64,000 bases of DNA from Planococcus ruber. Its GTDB lineage: Bacteria > Bacillota > Bacilli > Bacillales_A > Planococcaceae. The position numbers and the translations under genes are program-made. Positions within the stretch are counted from its first letter, which is position 1. The number at the start of each line of letters is the position of its first letter. Location of the stretch: assembly GCF_022819085.1 (NCBI RefSeq), contig NZ_JALHAG010000004.1:372001-436000 (forward strand), given 5' to 3'. Under the pieces are notes generated by a model that did no database searches, was not told the origin of the DNA, and saw only the letters and a list, made by a program, of their open reading frames with translations. Positions 27,346 through 36,154 of the stretch are shown here, piece after piece.

Positions 27346-27802
27346 ATTGGGATACGGCCTTTTGATTTTCCTGATTGAAATAGACTTCATAAGGGCTCAC
27401 ATCGATCTGCATTTCAGCCAGTTTTTTGCGGAGGAATTTATGGTCCCTCTTTGGCGTAGCTAAAATATAGCCTCGAATGATATGTTCAAGTTTCATTGAC
27501 TTCACATTTTCCTCTAATAGAATCTGTCCGATCCGGCCGGCAATTTTCTGCTTGGCTACTGGGCGGAAAAGATCTGGAACAGGCTGGACCAATTCATTCA
27601 ACATTGCTTTTTCTTCAGTGCCCCATAAATGGATGGTTTTATCCACATAATATTCTTCCCAGTTTAAATCTGAAAGCCCATCTTCTTTTGGCATCGATTT
27701 AAGAAACTTGCGGAACATGAAATATCCGCCTATGGCAAAACTGCCAATTAAAACAGCGCCCCAGAATAAAATAAACCACAAAAACCAACCTTCTAGTGCC
27801 AT
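27344..27802 (-). CDS. yneK: YneK-like membrane-anchored protein (DUF2621)
   Basis: 152 aa with an N-terminal transmembrane helix (GWFLWFILFWGAVLIGSFAIG) and a charged cytoplasmic domain. The start is ATG at 27802, placed by GAGGTG (revcomp of 27809-27814) rather than the GTG at 27811. Assigned from sequence character and the ccdA-yneJ-yneK order; function unknown. TATAAT (revcomp of 27835-27840) may be its -10. Confidence 0.72.
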   Translation of the reverse strand: MALEGWFLWFILFWGAVLIGSFAIGGYFMFRKFLKSMPKEDGLSDLNWEEYYVDKTIHLWGTEEKAMLNELVQPVPDLFRPVAKQKIAGRIGQILLEENVKSMKLEHIIRGYILATPKRDHKFLRKKLAEMQIDVSPYEVYFNQENQKAVSQ

Positions 27803-27923
27803 GTTGTTCACCTCATTTATTCATACCTGTTCCTATTATAGAAGGGTTTTTTAAAAAATTCATTAAAAAGGTATCTTCTTTTTTCATTTGTGTCTATATA
27901 GCGAATGAAAGGAGGTGATCAAC

Positions 27924-28142
27924 ATGGCAGTCAGCGAATTTAAAAGTGCAAGCATCCGCTGCACATTTGACCTTGGCTTAGACAGCAAAGGCAAACCAAA
28001 GAAAAAAGTAAAAGCGTACCACAATGTTACAGAAGCAGCAGGAGCTACACAGATTTATGAAGTGGCAGTCGTATTGGCAGACTTCGGCACAAAACCGATG
28101 ATGCTTGTTGAGAAACAATCCGGCTTGAACATCTTCGCGTAA
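27924..28142 (+). CDS. DUF1659 small protein
   Basis: 72 aa, soluble, no membrane segment. MAVSEFKSASIRCTFDLGLD and TQIYEVAVVLADF fit DUF1659. Its ribosome site AAAGGAGGTGATC (27908-27920) is complementary to the full 3' end of 16S rRNA, which suggests very strong initiation. It heads a three-gene group with DUF2922 and YvrJ genes that commonly travel together in Bacillaceae. Role unknown. Confidence 0.8.
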   Translation: MAVSEFKSASIRCTFDLGLDSKGKPKKKVKAYHNVTEAAGATQIYEVAVVLADFGTKPMMLVEKQSGLNIFA

Positions 28143-28166
28143 TCCAAAACATAGGGGGAATAGGAA

Positions 28167-28382
28167 ATGGCCAAAACACTGGAATTGATTTTTGAAACAG
28201 CAGCTGGAAAAGATGTGACGCTGTCAGTTGAAGAACCGCGTGAAGATATCTCGCCGCAAGAATTAAACGCAGGCATGCAGACGATCATTACGCAAAATAT
28301 CTTTGAAGTGGAAGGCTACGCTTTTGCAAAAGCGAAGGCAGCCCGGCTCGTAGAACGGAATGTCACCGATTATCCATTATAA
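28167..28382 (+). CDS. DUF2922 small protein
   Basis: 71 aa, acidic and soluble, reading MAKTLELIFETAAGKDVTLS then a PREDISPQELNAGMQTII stretch, the DUF2922 pattern. It follows the DUF1659 gene by 24 bp with a G-rich ribosome site and shares its terminator. Function unknown; association with the DUF1659 and YvrJ genes implies a shared role. Confidence 0.8.
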   Translation: MAKTLELIFETAAGKDVTLSVEEPREDISPQELNAGMQTIITQNIFEVEGYAFAKAKAARLVERNVTDYPL

Positions 28383-28390
28383 GCAGCAAG

Positions 28391-28417
28391 GGCTCTCCTT
28401 AAAAAGGAGAGCTTTTT
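28391..28417 (+). terminator. Terminator after the DUF2922 gene
   Basis: GCTCTCCTT-AAA-AAGGAGAGC with five T; read-through to the yvrJ-like gene is possible. Confidence 0.85.
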
Positions 28418-28441
28418 AATATAGGAACGAGGTGAAAAACG

Positions 28442-28570
28442 ATGGATGAATGGATGCGTTTAATTCAGGAAGTGGGATTTCCGATCTTTGTGTCATTTTA
28501 TTTGATGCACCGGGTGGAAGCGAAGCTGGTCGCAATACACGACGCGCTCATCACCTTGAAGACATCCTGA
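28442..28570 (+). CDS. YvrJ family small membrane protein
   Basis: 42 aa: MDEWMRLIQEVGFPIFVSFY, then LMHRVEAKL and a short tail. The EVGFPIFVSFYLMHRVE pattern is that of YvrJ proteins, with one membrane helix. GAGGTG at 28429-28434 lies 7 nt before the ATG. It is the third member of the DUF1659-DUF2922-YvrJ group. Confidence 0.8.
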   Translation: MDEWMRLIQEVGFPIFVSFYLMHRVEAKLVAIHDALITLKTS

Positions 28571-28606
28571 CTTCACAGAATTGTGATAAAGGAGAGCCCC
28601 GAAATA

Positions 28607-28635
28607 TTGAATTCAGCGATCCCTTTCGATAAGAT
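28607..28635 (+). promoter_or_regulatory. Promoter of sco1
   Basis: TTGAAT, 17 bp, TAAGAT ends 29 bp before the sco1 start. Confidence 0.5.
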
Positions 28636-28664
28636 GGATAGAGCAGAAGAATGGGGGCAGGCAA

Positions 28665-29222
28665 TTGAAAGGTTTTAAAACGCTCGTGCTTTTCGCTATG
28701 GTCTTATTGCTTTCAGCATGCGGAGATCAGCCGATTGACGATTTCTCGCATACAAACCAGCGAGGCGAAACGGTGTCATTGGAAAGTTTAAAAGGCACGC
28801 CATGGCTTGCAACATTTGTTTTTACAAATTGTGAAACGGTTTGTCCGCCAATGACGTTCAATATGGCAGGAATTCAAGAAGAACTGATCAAAAAAGGCAT
28901 CGAAGACTACAAAATTATTGCTTTCAGTGTGGATCCGAGAGAGGATACGCCTGAGAAACTGGCGGAATACCTCGCCAACTTCTCCGTGCCGGATGACTCC
29001 AAATGGAATTTGTTGACTGGCTACAGTCAGCAGGAGATTGCGGATTTTGCGAAAGAAAATTTTAAAGCTTTTGTCAAAGATGATCCGAACAGCAATCAGG
29101 TCGTACACGGAACTTCCTTTTATCTCGTTGACCAGGCAGGCAAGGTCGCCCATAATTACGATGGTTTCGAAGAAGTGCCGGTGGATGACATCGTCAAAGA
29201 CTTGGAAAATTTAATCGAATGA
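28665..29222 (+). CDS. sco1: SCO1/SenC-type copper chaperone lipoprotein
   Basis: 185 aa. Lipoprotein signal with lipobox LSAC (Cys 19), then a thioredoxin-fold SCO domain with CETVC (Cys 56 and Cys 60) and the distant His 148 in VVHGTSF. These three residues bind copper for insertion into the CuA centre of cytochrome c oxidase. The start is TTG at 28665; the nearby ATG at 28651 is out of frame. Functionally linked to ccdA/ccdC nearby in respiratory chain assembly. Resembles B. subtilis YpmQ. Confidence 0.92.
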   Translation: MKGFKTLVLFAMVLLLSACGDQPIDDFSHTNQRGETVSLESLKGTPWLATFVFTNCETVCPPMTFNMAGIQEELIKKGIEDYKIIAFSVDPREDTPEKLAEYLANFSVPDDSKWNLLTGYSQQEIADFAKENFKAFVKDDPNSNQVVHGTSFYLVDQAGKVAHNYDGFEEVPVDDIVKDLENLIE

Positions 29223-29223
29223 A

Positions 29224-29252
29224 AAAAACCGGTCCCTAGAGACCGGTTTTTT
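29224..29252. terminator. Bidirectional terminator between sco1 and mscL
   Basis: AAAACCGGTC-CCTAGA-GACCGGTTTT with A/T runs both sides; it overlaps the end of mscL. Confidence 0.92.
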
Positions 29253-29625
29253 CTTTGCTCAGCAAATCGCGGATTTCCACAAGAAGCTCTTCTTTTTTGT
29301 CGAGCACTTCTGGTTCTTCCTCTGCAGGCACATCTTTTTTGCGCTTGAATTTCGTAAACAATCGAATCACTAAGAATATAGAGAATGCAATGATGAAAAA
29401 ATCGATGACCGATTGGGCGAAAGCGCCGTAACGAAGGTTTACGCCATTCAAAGAATAGGTTAAATCTTCGACACTGAAACCGCCGATTAAGATCCCAACA
29501 AGCGGCATAATGATGTCTTCAACAAGAGAAGAGACGATTTTACCGAATGCTGCCCCGATGACAACCGCGACAGCCAGATCCAAAACATTTCCTTTTAACG
29601 CAAATTTCTTAAAATCTTCCCACAT
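29236..29625 (-). CDS. mscL: Large-conductance mechanosensitive channel
   Basis: 129 aa, family length. MWEDFKKFALKGNVLDLAVA is the amphipathic S1 helix and first transmembrane helix; FAQSVIDFFIIAFSIF is the second, followed by a Lys-rich linker and C-terminal helix. It opens on membrane tension to release solutes in osmotic downshock. ATG at 29625 is preferred to the GTG at 29637 because AAAGGTGG is then 8 nt upstream. Confidence 0.96.
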   Translation of the reverse strand: MWEDFKKFALKGNVLDLAVAVVIGAAFGKIVSSLVEDIIMPLVGILIGGFSVEDLTYSLNGVNLRYGAFAQSVIDFFIIAFSIFLVIRLFTKFKRKKDVPAEEEPEVLDKKEELLVEIRDLLSKEKTGL

Positions 29626-29773
29626 GTTTATCACCACCTTTCTTTAAGTATACCGAAATGGCATCCTTTGGCTAGGCACAATTAATGGAAAATGGCAGGC
29701 TGTTTTTATTTTCCAAAAGAAAAATAAAAAACTTTATGGTAAACTAGGGGAAATATGTGATAGGTGTGGGGAA

Positions 29774-30421
29774 ATGAAGAAAAAGAAAAAGAAGAGCCTG
29801 GCAACACGGATCCGGATCTGGTTTTTGATCTTCCTGGTGCCGGTATTGCTTGTGATGACCACACTCGCGATTGTGGTTTTTTATGTGTTTAACCCGGAAG
29901 ATATTGTTCATACGATTAAAGAAACACCCCAGCAATTATTTGAACTGGAAGTCCCAAAAGAAAACATTCCGTTGTACAAAGAAGCGGCCGAAACGTACGG
30001 CATTCCGTGGACTTTGCTTGCTGCGCACCATCGCATTGAAACCAAATTTTCAACGATGGATCCAATGTTATCGCCAGTTGGCGCTGAGGGGCATTTGCAA
30101 TTTATGCCCTGTACATTCGTCGGTTGGCAGCACCCAACCTGTTCAGGAAAAGGGGAAGGGGAAATATCGGAGGAAGAGAAAACCGATCCCGCTGTCATTA
30201 AAGAATACGGTGGATACGGAGTCGATGGGAACGGCGACGGCGTGGCAGATCCCTATGATTTAACCGATGCTTTATATAGCGCAGCCAACTTCTTATCAAA
30301 ATATGGAGCGGCGGACGGCGATTTGGAAACCGCGATTTTCCAATACAATCATAGTGAAACTTATGTAAAGGACATTCTGCATTACTATCATTTGTATGAA
30401 GAGCAATTTAAAACGCCATAA
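29774..30421 (+). CDS. Membrane-anchored lytic transglycosylase-like protein
   Basis: 215 aa. A Lys-rich start (MKKKKKKS), one transmembrane helix (residues about 12-35), and an extracytoplasmic lysozyme-like domain. The presumed catalytic Glu is in AAHHRIETKFS, followed by GHLQFMPCTFVGW, corresponding to the G-x-(M/L)QFMPxTW motif of SLT-type enzymes, and NGDGVADPYDLTDALYSAA. It probably cleaves peptidoglycan glycan strands at the membrane surface. The ribosome site is weak (GTGGGG). No partner genes nearby indicate a secretion system. Confidence 0.78.
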   Translation: MKKKKKKSLATRIRIWFLIFLVPVLLVMTTLAIVVFYVFNPEDIVHTIKETPQQLFELEVPKENIPLYKEAAETYGIPWTLLAAHHRIETKFSTMDPMLSPVGAEGHLQFMPCTFVGWQHPTCSGKGEGEISEEEKTDPAVIKEYGGYGVDGNGDGVADPYDLTDALYSAANFLSKYGAADGDLETAIFQYNHSETYVKDILHYYHLYEEQFKTP

Positions 30422-30452
30422 AAAAAACGGGGCAGGTGCCCCGCTTTTTTTT
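30422..30452. terminator. Bidirectional terminator
   Basis: CGGGGC-AGGT-GCCCCG flanked by A and T runs between convergent genes. Confidence 0.9.
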
Positions 30453-30462
30453 ATGCCTGTGG

Positions 30463-30723
30463 TTATGCTCTGCGGCCTTTTCTCATTGAACCTAAGATCA
30501 AGCTCAATACGAAGACAAGGACTAAAGCACCAATCAATGCAGGGATGATAAATACGCCCCAGATTTCTGGGCCCCAGTCTCCAAGCAGCAAGCTACCAAG
30601 CCATGCACCGATAATCCCTGCAATAATGTTCCCGATAATGCCTCCAGGAATGTCTTTGCCGAGGATTAGACCCGCAAGCCATCCGATGATACCACCCATG
30701 ATCAAAAATAATATAAATCCCAT
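30463..30723 (-). CDS. GlsB/YeaQ/YmgE family small membrane protein
   Basis: 86 aa, glycine-rich and almost wholly hydrophobic, with three predicted helices and a basic tail (GSMRKGRRA). GGIIGWLAGLILGKDIPGG is the family signature once called transglycosylase-associated. Members are stress-induced membrane proteins of unknown mechanism. AAGGAGCT precedes the ATG on the minus strand. Confidence 0.88.
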   Translation of the reverse strand: MGFILFLIMGGIIGWLAGLILGKDIPGGIIGNIIAGIIGAWLGSLLLGDWGPEIWGVFIIPALIGALVLVFVLSLILGSMRKGRRA

Positions 30724-30811
30724 TCTGTCCAGCTCCTTTTAAGGTTATGAATAATTGCTACACTGAATATATAACCTTATTCAGGACGTTTGAAACATGT
30801 ACAAGTAAATT

Positions 30812-31354
30812 TTATAGGATTTCAGCGCCAAGGGTGTTTTTGAAATGCCGTAATGCCCAGCGATGGCCTTCTTCGTCAAAGCTCGCAACCGCTTCTTCAT
30901 AGACTTTGATCGCGAAGTTTTTATTGTAAGCATCCACTGCAGTGTGGAGCACACAAATGTCCGTGCAGACCCCGACAATATGAACTTCTGTGATATTTCG
31001 CTCTCGCAGCATGATTTCCAGGTTGGTGCCGGCAAAAGCACTATACCGCGTTTTATCCATCCAAATAATTTCTTCTTTATGCTGCTCATAAACTTCTGCA
31101 AGGCGACCGTAAAGATCTCGCCCAGCTGTTCCGCGAATATTATGCGGCGGAAACAATTTCGACTCCGGATGCAGTTCATTTTCGTGTTCATGCAAATCGA
31201 CCGGCATAACAACGAAATCGCCATTTTCTACAAATTCCTCTGTCAACGCGCAAATTTTCGATTCAATAGCTTGTCCCGGCTTTCCAACCGTCAACGCCCC
31301 ATGGTCTGCGACAAAATCCACTGTGTAATCCACAACCAATAATGCTTTTTTCAT
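30812..31354 (-). CDS. pncA: Nicotinamidase PncA-like isochorismatase-fold hydrolase
   Basis: 180 aa. Catalytic triad Asp 9 (VVDYT), Lys 101 (MDKTRYSAF) and Cys 130 (VGVCTDICVLHT); metal ligands probably Asp 53, His 55 and His 71. It would hydrolyse nicotinamide to nicotinate for NAD salvage. The cis-peptide GVCTD and the metal site fit true nicotinamidases such as B. subtilis PncA (YueJ) better than general cysteine hydrolases. ATG at 31354 has GGAGG 7 nt upstream. Confidence 0.85.
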   Translation of the reverse strand: MKKALLVVDYTVDFVADHGALTVGKPGQAIESKICALTEEFVENGDFVVMPVDLHEHENELHPESKLFPPHNIRGTAGRDLYGRLAEVYEQHKEEIIWMDKTRYSAFAGTNLEIMLRERNITEVHIVGVCTDICVLHTAVDAYNKNFAIKVYEEAVASFDEEGHRWALRHFKNTLGAEIL

Positions 31355-31425
31355 CCCAATTCCTCCCATCCATTATGGATTCATCTAATCATAAAAACAA
31401 TTTAAAGAAAAGTAGAAAAAATCTT

Positions 31426-31467
31426 TTGCAAATAAAATCATAATTCAGTATACTCCTTAAAAGGAGA
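31426..31467 (+). promoter_or_regulatory. Strong promoter and SD-masking palindrome before a 38-codon gene
   Basis: TTGCAA, 17 bp, TATACT (31426-31454) is close to consensus. CTCCTTAAAAGGAG at 31454-31467 is a perfect palindrome containing the AAGGAG site, so a 5' hairpin could hide it. Confidence 0.6.
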
Positions 31468-31474
31468 TAAGGAG

Positions 31475-31591
31475 ATGAGAAATATGGTATATGAAAATAC
31501 GCAGAAGCTGAATCGCCAAGCCTTGTTGTTTGTGGCGCTTCATACATTAGTCATTCTGAATTTCGTCATCGATTTCGAATTCTTCATTTAA
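31475..31591 (+). CDS. Small hydrophobic protein, 38 aa, unknown
   Basis: A polar N terminus (MRNMVYENTQKLNRQ) followed by one membrane helix (ALLFVALHTLVILNFVI) and an acidic, aromatic end (DFEFFI). A consensus promoter, AAGGAG 8 nt before the ATG and a strong terminator frame it as a complete small transcription unit. I do not recognise a family. It could be a regulatory or stress membrane peptide; the coding call is from context, not homology. Confidence 0.6.
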   Translation: MRNMVYENTQKLNRQALLFVALHTLVILNFVIDFEFFI

Positions 31592-31596
31592 TCCTA

Positions 31597-31632
31597 AAAG
31601 CGCCTGTCCCGGCAATGGGACAGGCGCTTTTT
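31597..31632. terminator. Bidirectional terminator
   Basis: AAAAGCGCCTGTCCC/GGGACAGGCGCTTTTT, 15-bp perfect stem, between the 38-codon gene and the recombinase-like gene. Confidence 0.93.
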
Positions 31633-31636
31633 CGGT

Positions 31637-32491
31637 TTAATCTTGTTTTAGTCGAGTCAGGGACTCTGTGAGCATGCGCGAAGCGGAGTCCAATGAAACT
31701 CCCATAATTTCCTGGATTTCTTCCAAATTCTTATGTTCCACCGTATAAAGATAATGGACATAAGCGAAACGAAGGTCTCCAGAGCGGATCGGCACGCCTA
31801 GAAAATCCGTTAAGGCTTCCGTATAATCTGATAGAGAGCCCATCTTGAACATGGAATAGCCGTCTTTCACTTTTGATGAAAGGAGGTAGGGCGTATTGCG
31901 GAAAACCGCTCGCTCGATGCCTTCCATCAAAACCGGAACTTCTGTGCCGGAAAATCTAAGCTGGCAGACATAGCCGTCTTTTTTCTCAAGCGGCAGCAAA
32001 AGGCCGCCATCGGCATCTTCAAAATCATCCACTTCAATCGTAGTCATATCACGCAAGCGCAATCCTCTCATATATAAGATAAAAAGGAGTTTGGCATTCA
32101 ACGACAATTGGCTGGATTCCAGCACCGAATCTTTTTTCTCGAGCAGTTCAGCGTAATTGACATGGATATCAGCCGGCGTCAAATCCAGCTTTTCAGCAAA
32201 TTTGAATTTGGGCATGAAGTCCACTGGAATTTTACCGATCTGCCACATGTAATCAAACCAGAGGCGGATGTAGATCAGCTTGCGGTTCAGCGTGCTGTCT
32301 TTTATGCCCGTTTCGTGCTGTTGCTGAAGAAATTTTTGAATATCAACTGGCCGGATCTCGTGCGGTTCCACCGGCTTTTTATACGTATTGCGCAAAAAGG
32401 CGAAGAGCGCTCGAATCAGTTGCACTTCATGGACAACCGTATTCGGGCTAATGCCATTTTTCAAACGATATTTTTCATAGCCATAAGGCAT
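31637..32491 (-). CDS. Degenerate tyrosine recombinase-like protein
   Basis: 284 aa with an N-terminal SAM-like core-binding domain (residues about 15-90) and a C-terminal phage-integrase fold. Arg in MRGLRLRDM (141-149) and Arg 241 remain, but the HxxR box reads G-D-L-R-F, so both His are gone, and there is no Tyr in the last 14 residues where the nucleophile should be. It is thus unlikely to cut DNA but may still bind it. The reading frame is intact, arguing for selection rather than decay. GAGGGGTG precedes the ATG. It has no flanking element or att repeats that I can see. Confidence 0.75.
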   Translation of the reverse strand: MPYGYEKYRLKNGISPNTVVHEVQLIRALFAFLRNTYKKPVEPHEIRPVDIQKFLQQQHETGIKDSTLNRKLIYIRLWFDYMWQIGKIPVDFMPKFKFAEKLDLTPADIHVNYAELLEKKDSVLESSQLSLNAKLLFILYMRGLRLRDMTTIEVDDFEDADGGLLLPLEKKDGYVCQLRFSGTEVPVLMEGIERAVFRNTPYLLSSKVKDGYSMFKMGSLSDYTEALTDFLGVPIRSGDLRFAYVHYLYTVEHKNLEEIQEIMGVSLDSASRMLTESLTRLKQD

Positions 32492-32706
32492 TTCGTCACA
32501 CCCCTCTTCTCATTCTTTCCTTTAATTATACCATTCATTGGATGGAATAGAACGCACTTTCCCCTTTGAAATCCAGTATTCACGCGGTTTTTTGAAGGAA
32601 TTCCTGTCATTTTCGATCTTACAGGCAAAATGCTTTTATTTGGTGGAAATGGGGTATGGCATACAAGAAGGCATATGGCTTATGAGCAAAAAATGGAGGC
32701 ATTCGA

Positions 32707-33210
32707 ATGTACAAAGAAGAAAATGCAAAAGTGCGGACAGCCGTCTTAAACGCGGTCGAAGGGATTCCCGACGAAGTGTTAAATACGAAACCTTCGCCGG
32801 AAGAGTGGTCTCCCATGCAAATCCTCGATCATCTACAGCTGATGGAATCGGTGGTCGCCCAAAATATCCGCAAAGAGCTGGCGAAAAGCGAAAGCGAAAA
32901 AGTACGGAAGAAACCGATTCAATTGACCGTTAGCCGATTGATTAAAGTGGATGCCCCGAAATATGTGGTTCCAACAAATGGCTTCGTCTCTCTTGAAGAG
33001 ATGAAGAAACGGTTGGAGGCGTCCACAGCATTGCTCGACCAAGTCTATAGAGACGCGCCGGAAGATGCGCTAGAAGCAAAATCATTGCCGCATCCTGTTT
33101 TCGGGAAAGTGCCTCTGATTCAATGGTTTCCGTTTGTGGGCCTGCATGAAAAGCGACATCTGAAGCAGTTGGAAAAGACATTGGAAAAACTTCAGGGTAG
33201 TACGAATTAG
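32707..33210 (+). CDS. DinB-like four-helix protein (DUF664/YfiT superfamily)
   Basis: 167 aa helical protein. ILDHLQLM near residue 45 and HEKRHLKQLE near 150 supply the His ligands of the DinB/YfiT metal site. Family members often act as bacillithiol- or thiol-dependent transferases or metal hydrolases; the substrate is unknown. GGAGG at 32695-32699 supports the ATG. Unrelated to DNA polymerase DinB despite the name. Confidence 0.83.
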   Translation: MYKEENAKVRTAVLNAVEGIPDEVLNTKPSPEEWSPMQILDHLQLMESVVAQNIRKELAKSESEKVRKKPIQLTVSRLIKVDAPKYVVPTNGFVSLEEMKKRLEASTALLDQVYRDAPEDALEAKSLPHPVFGKVPLIQWFPFVGLHEKRHLKQLEKTLEKLQGSTN

Positions 33211-33250
33211 TAATTGGAAAAACTTATCACATTCTATAATTTTAATGTAA

Positions 33251-33279
33251 TTTACTTATGCTTCTGGATTCGTTATGAT
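33251..33279 (+). promoter_or_regulatory. Promoter of aconitase
   Basis: TTTACT, 17 bp, TATGAT, about 60 bp upstream of acnA. I could not identify CcpC or CodY sites with confidence. Confidence 0.5.
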
Positions 33280-33340
33280 AGAAGAGGAGAAAAGACGCTA
33301 ACAAGAGCCTTTTCAGAAGATTTAAAGGAGGAACATGATC

Positions 33341-36052
33341 ATGGCAAAAAGCAGTTTGCATAACAGCCGTACTTCTTTTGAGCTAAATGGCAAAACGTAT
33401 AACTACTATCGTTTAGCTGCATTAGAAGAAGCAGGAATCGCGAAAGTATCACGACTTCCTTATTCAATTAAAGTCCTTTTAGAGTCTGTCCTGCGCCAGC
33501 ACGACGGATACGTCATCAAAGACGAGCATGTAGAAGAACTTGCAAAATGGGGCAAGAACGCTAACAAGGAAGCTGAAGTTCCGTTCAAACCTTCCCGCGT
33601 TATTCTACAGGATTTTACAGGAGTTCCAGTAGTTGTCGATTTGGCAGCGCTTCGTTCAGCTATGGCTGAAATGGGTGGAGATCCTAACAAAATCAATCCA
33701 GACGTACCGGTTGATCTAGTGGTTGACCACTCGGTGCAAGTAGACAGCTACGGCACTAACGAAGCATTGAAAATCAACACCAAATTGGAATTCGAACGCA
33801 ACGCAGAGCGCTACCAGTTCCTTAGCTGGGCTCAAAAAGCTTACGACAACTACCGTGCAGTTCCGCCGGAGACAGGGATCGTTCACCAAGTTAACCTTGA
33901 GTACTTAGCGAACGTCGTCCATGCGATTGCGAACGAAGACGGTACATTCGAAGCTTATCCGGATACATTAGTCGGAACGGATTCCCATACAACCATGATC
34001 AACGGTCTTGGTGTTCTTGGATGGGGCGTCGGCGGTATCGAAGCGGAAGCTGGAATGCTTGGACAACCTTCATTCTTCCCGATTCCTGAAGTAATCGGAG
34101 TGAAATTGACAAATGCCTTGCCAAACGGCGCAACAGCTACGGATTTGGCGCTTAAAATTACACAAGTGCTTCGCCAAAAAGGCGTAGTTGGGAAATTTGT
34201 GGAATTCTACGGTCCGGGTGTTACGACATTGCCGCTTGCAGACCGTTCAACAATTGCGAATATGGCACCGGAATACGGCGCTACCTGCGGATTCTTCCCA
34301 GTTGATGAAGAAGCGCTTGACTACATGCGCTTGACTGGCCGCGAAGAAGACCACATCGCGACAGTGAAAGCTTATTTGCAGGCGAACGACATGTTCTTCG
34401 ATGCAGATAAAGATCCGATTTACACAGATACAATTGAACTTGACCTTTCAACAGTCGAGCCAAACCTTTCTGGACCAAAACGCCCGCAGGATTTGATTCC
34501 TCTTTCTCAAATGAAAACGGAATTCAACAAAGCGGTTACTGGACCTGAAGGCCCGCACGGTTTTGCACTTGGCGAAGAAGAAATCAACAAGACAGCTACT
34601 GTCAACTTCAAAGACGGCTCTACAGCCCAAATGAAGACAGGCGCCATCGGCATCGCTGCCATCACATCTTGTACGAACACTTCTAACCCATACGTTATGC
34701 TTGGCGCTGGACTTGTTGCGAAAAAAGCGGTTGAAAAAGGCTTAATGCCGCCAGCTTACGTGAAAACGTCATTGGCACCAGGTTCAAAAGTTGTAACGGG
34801 CTACTTGCAGCAAGCTGGTCTTTTGGATTACCTTGAGCAAATCCGCTTCAACTTGGTCGGATACGGCTGTACAACATGTATCGGGAACTCTGGCCCGATG
34901 CTTCCTGAAATTGAAGAAGCGATTCTCGACAGCGACTTGTTGGTAACTTCTGTTCTTTCCGGTAACCGTAACTTTGAAGGGCGCATCCATCCGCTTGTAA
35001 AAGCAAACTACTTGGCTTCACCGCCGTTAGTTGTTGCTTATGCATTAGCTGGTACTGTGGATATCGATCTTCAAAACGACCCAATCGGACAAGACCAACA
35101 AGGCAACGATGTGTTCTTGAGTGATATCTGGCCAACGACGGAAGAAGTAAACGAAGTCGTGAAGAGCACAGTGACGCCTGAATTGTTCCGTAAAGAATAC
35201 GCGCGCGTCTTCGACGAGAACGAAACATGGAATGCGATTGAAACAAATGACGATTCTCTCTACAACTTTGATGAGAATTCGACTTATATTCAAAACCCGC
35301 CATTCTTCCAAGGTCTTTCAAGAGAGCCACAGCCAATCCAAACACTTACGGATCTCCGTGTAGTGGCGAAATTCGCTGACTCGATCACGACTGACCACAT
35401 TTCACCAGCTGGAGCAATCGGCAAAGATACACCAGCAGGGAAATACTTGCGCGAAAACGGCGTAGAACCACGCAACTTCAACTCTTACGGCTCACGCCGA
35501 GGAAACCATGAAGTCATGATGCGCGGAACATTCGCGAACATCCGTATCCGTAACCAAGTGGCTCCAGGAACAACTGGCGGCTTCACGACTTACTGGCCAA
35601 CGGGTGAAATCATGCCGATCTATGACGCAGCGATGAAATACCAGGAACAAGGAACCGGCCTAGCCGTGCTTACGGGCAAAGACTATGGCATGGGCTCTTC
35701 ACGTGACTGGGCTGCGAAAGGGACATTCTTACTTGGCATTAAAACAGTTATCGCAGAAAGCTATGAGCGTATCCACCGTTCAAACCTTGTGATGATGGGT
35801 GTTCTTCCATTGCAATTCGTGAATGGACAAAACGCTGATTCACTAGGGTTGACTGGACGCGAAAGCATCTCCGTTAACTTGACGGATGACGTGAAACCAC
35901 GCGACATCTTGAAAGTCACTGCAACTGCTGAAGACGGCACAGTAACAGAATTCGACGCATTAGTGCGCTTCGACTCTGAAGTTGAAGTGGATTACTACCG
36001 CCATGGTGGGATCCTTCAAATGGTACTGCGCAGAAAATTAGTAGAAGCTTAA
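33341..36052 (+). CDS. acnA: Aconitate hydratase A
   Basis: 903 aa, full IRP/AcnA length. It isomerises citrate to isocitrate in the TCA cycle and can bind RNA when the cluster is lost. The [4Fe-4S] ligands are Cys in SCTNTSNP near residue 443 and [11 protein letters not shown] near 509-512. AAAGGAGG at 33324-33331 fits ATG at 33341 better than the ATG at 33335. It receives succinyl-CoA-derived carbon from the mut genes in the same window only indirectly. The gene order acnA-yneP-yneQ is that of B. subtilis but tlp and the ssp genes are missing. Confidence 0.98.
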   Translation: MAKSSLHNSRTSFELNGKTYNYYRLAALEEAGIAKVSRLPYSIKVLLESVLRQHDGYVIKDEHVEELAKWGKNANKEAEVPFKPSRVILQDFTGVPVVVDLAALRSAMAEMGGDPNKINPDVPVDLVVDHSVQVDSYGTNEALKINTKLEFERNAERYQFLSWAQKAYDNYRAVPPETGIVHQVNLEYLANVVHAIANEDGTFEAYPDTLVGTDSHTTMINGLGVLGWGVGGIEAEAGMLGQPSFFPIPEVIGVKLTNALPNGATATDLALKITQVLRQKGVVGKFVEFYGPGVTTLPLADRSTIANMAPEYGATCGFFPVDEEALDYMRLTGREEDHIATVKAYLQANDMFFDADKDPIYTDTIELDLSTVEPNLSGPKRPQDLIPLSQMKTEFNKAVTGPEGPHGFALGEEEINKTATVNFKDGSTAQMKTGAIGIAAITSCTNTSNPYVMLGAGLVAKKAVEKGLMPPAYVKTSLAPGSKVVTGYLQQAGLLDYLEQIRFNLVGYGCTTCIGNSGPMLPEIEEAILDSDLLVTSVLSGNRNFEGRIHPLVKANYLASPPLVVAYALAGTVDIDLQNDPIGQDQQGNDVFLSDIWPTTEEVNEVVKSTVTPELFRKEYARVFDENETWNAIETNDDSLYNFDENSTYIQNPPFFQGLSREPQPIQTLTDLRVVAKFADSITTDHISPAGAIGKDTPAGKYLRENGVEPRNFNSYGSRRGNHEVMMRGTFANIRIRNQVAPGTTGGFTTYWPTGEIMPIYDAAMKYQEQGTGLAVLTGKDYGMGSSRDWAAKGTFLLGIKTVIAESYERIHRSNLVMMGVLPLQFVNGQNADSLGLTGRESISVNLTDDVKPRDILKVTATAEDGTVTEFDALVRFDSEVEVDYYRHGGILQMVLRRKLVEA

Positions 36053-36067
36053 GAAAAGCGTAATCGC

Positions 36068-36110
36068 CAATAAGCTGCCGAGAAAATTCTCGGCAGCTTA
36101 TTTTTTATTT
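36068..36110 (+). terminator. Terminator after acnA
   Basis: AATAAGCTGCCGAG-AAAATT-CTCGGCAGCTTATT followed by T, a 14-bp perfect stem. Confidence 0.95.
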
Positions 36111-36154
36111 CTAACGGGATTTTTTGTATACTTACAGACAGAGGTGAAAAGGAA

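Noticed and set aside
28607-28678. TTG-initiated 23-codon frame with AAAGGAGAG upstream of sco1
   Set aside because: It overlaps the sco1 promoter and start; the ribosome-like site may be chance. No conservation can be tested here.
30863-31342. 159-codon plus-strand frame opposite pncA
   Set aside because: Antisense shadow of a well-supported gene.
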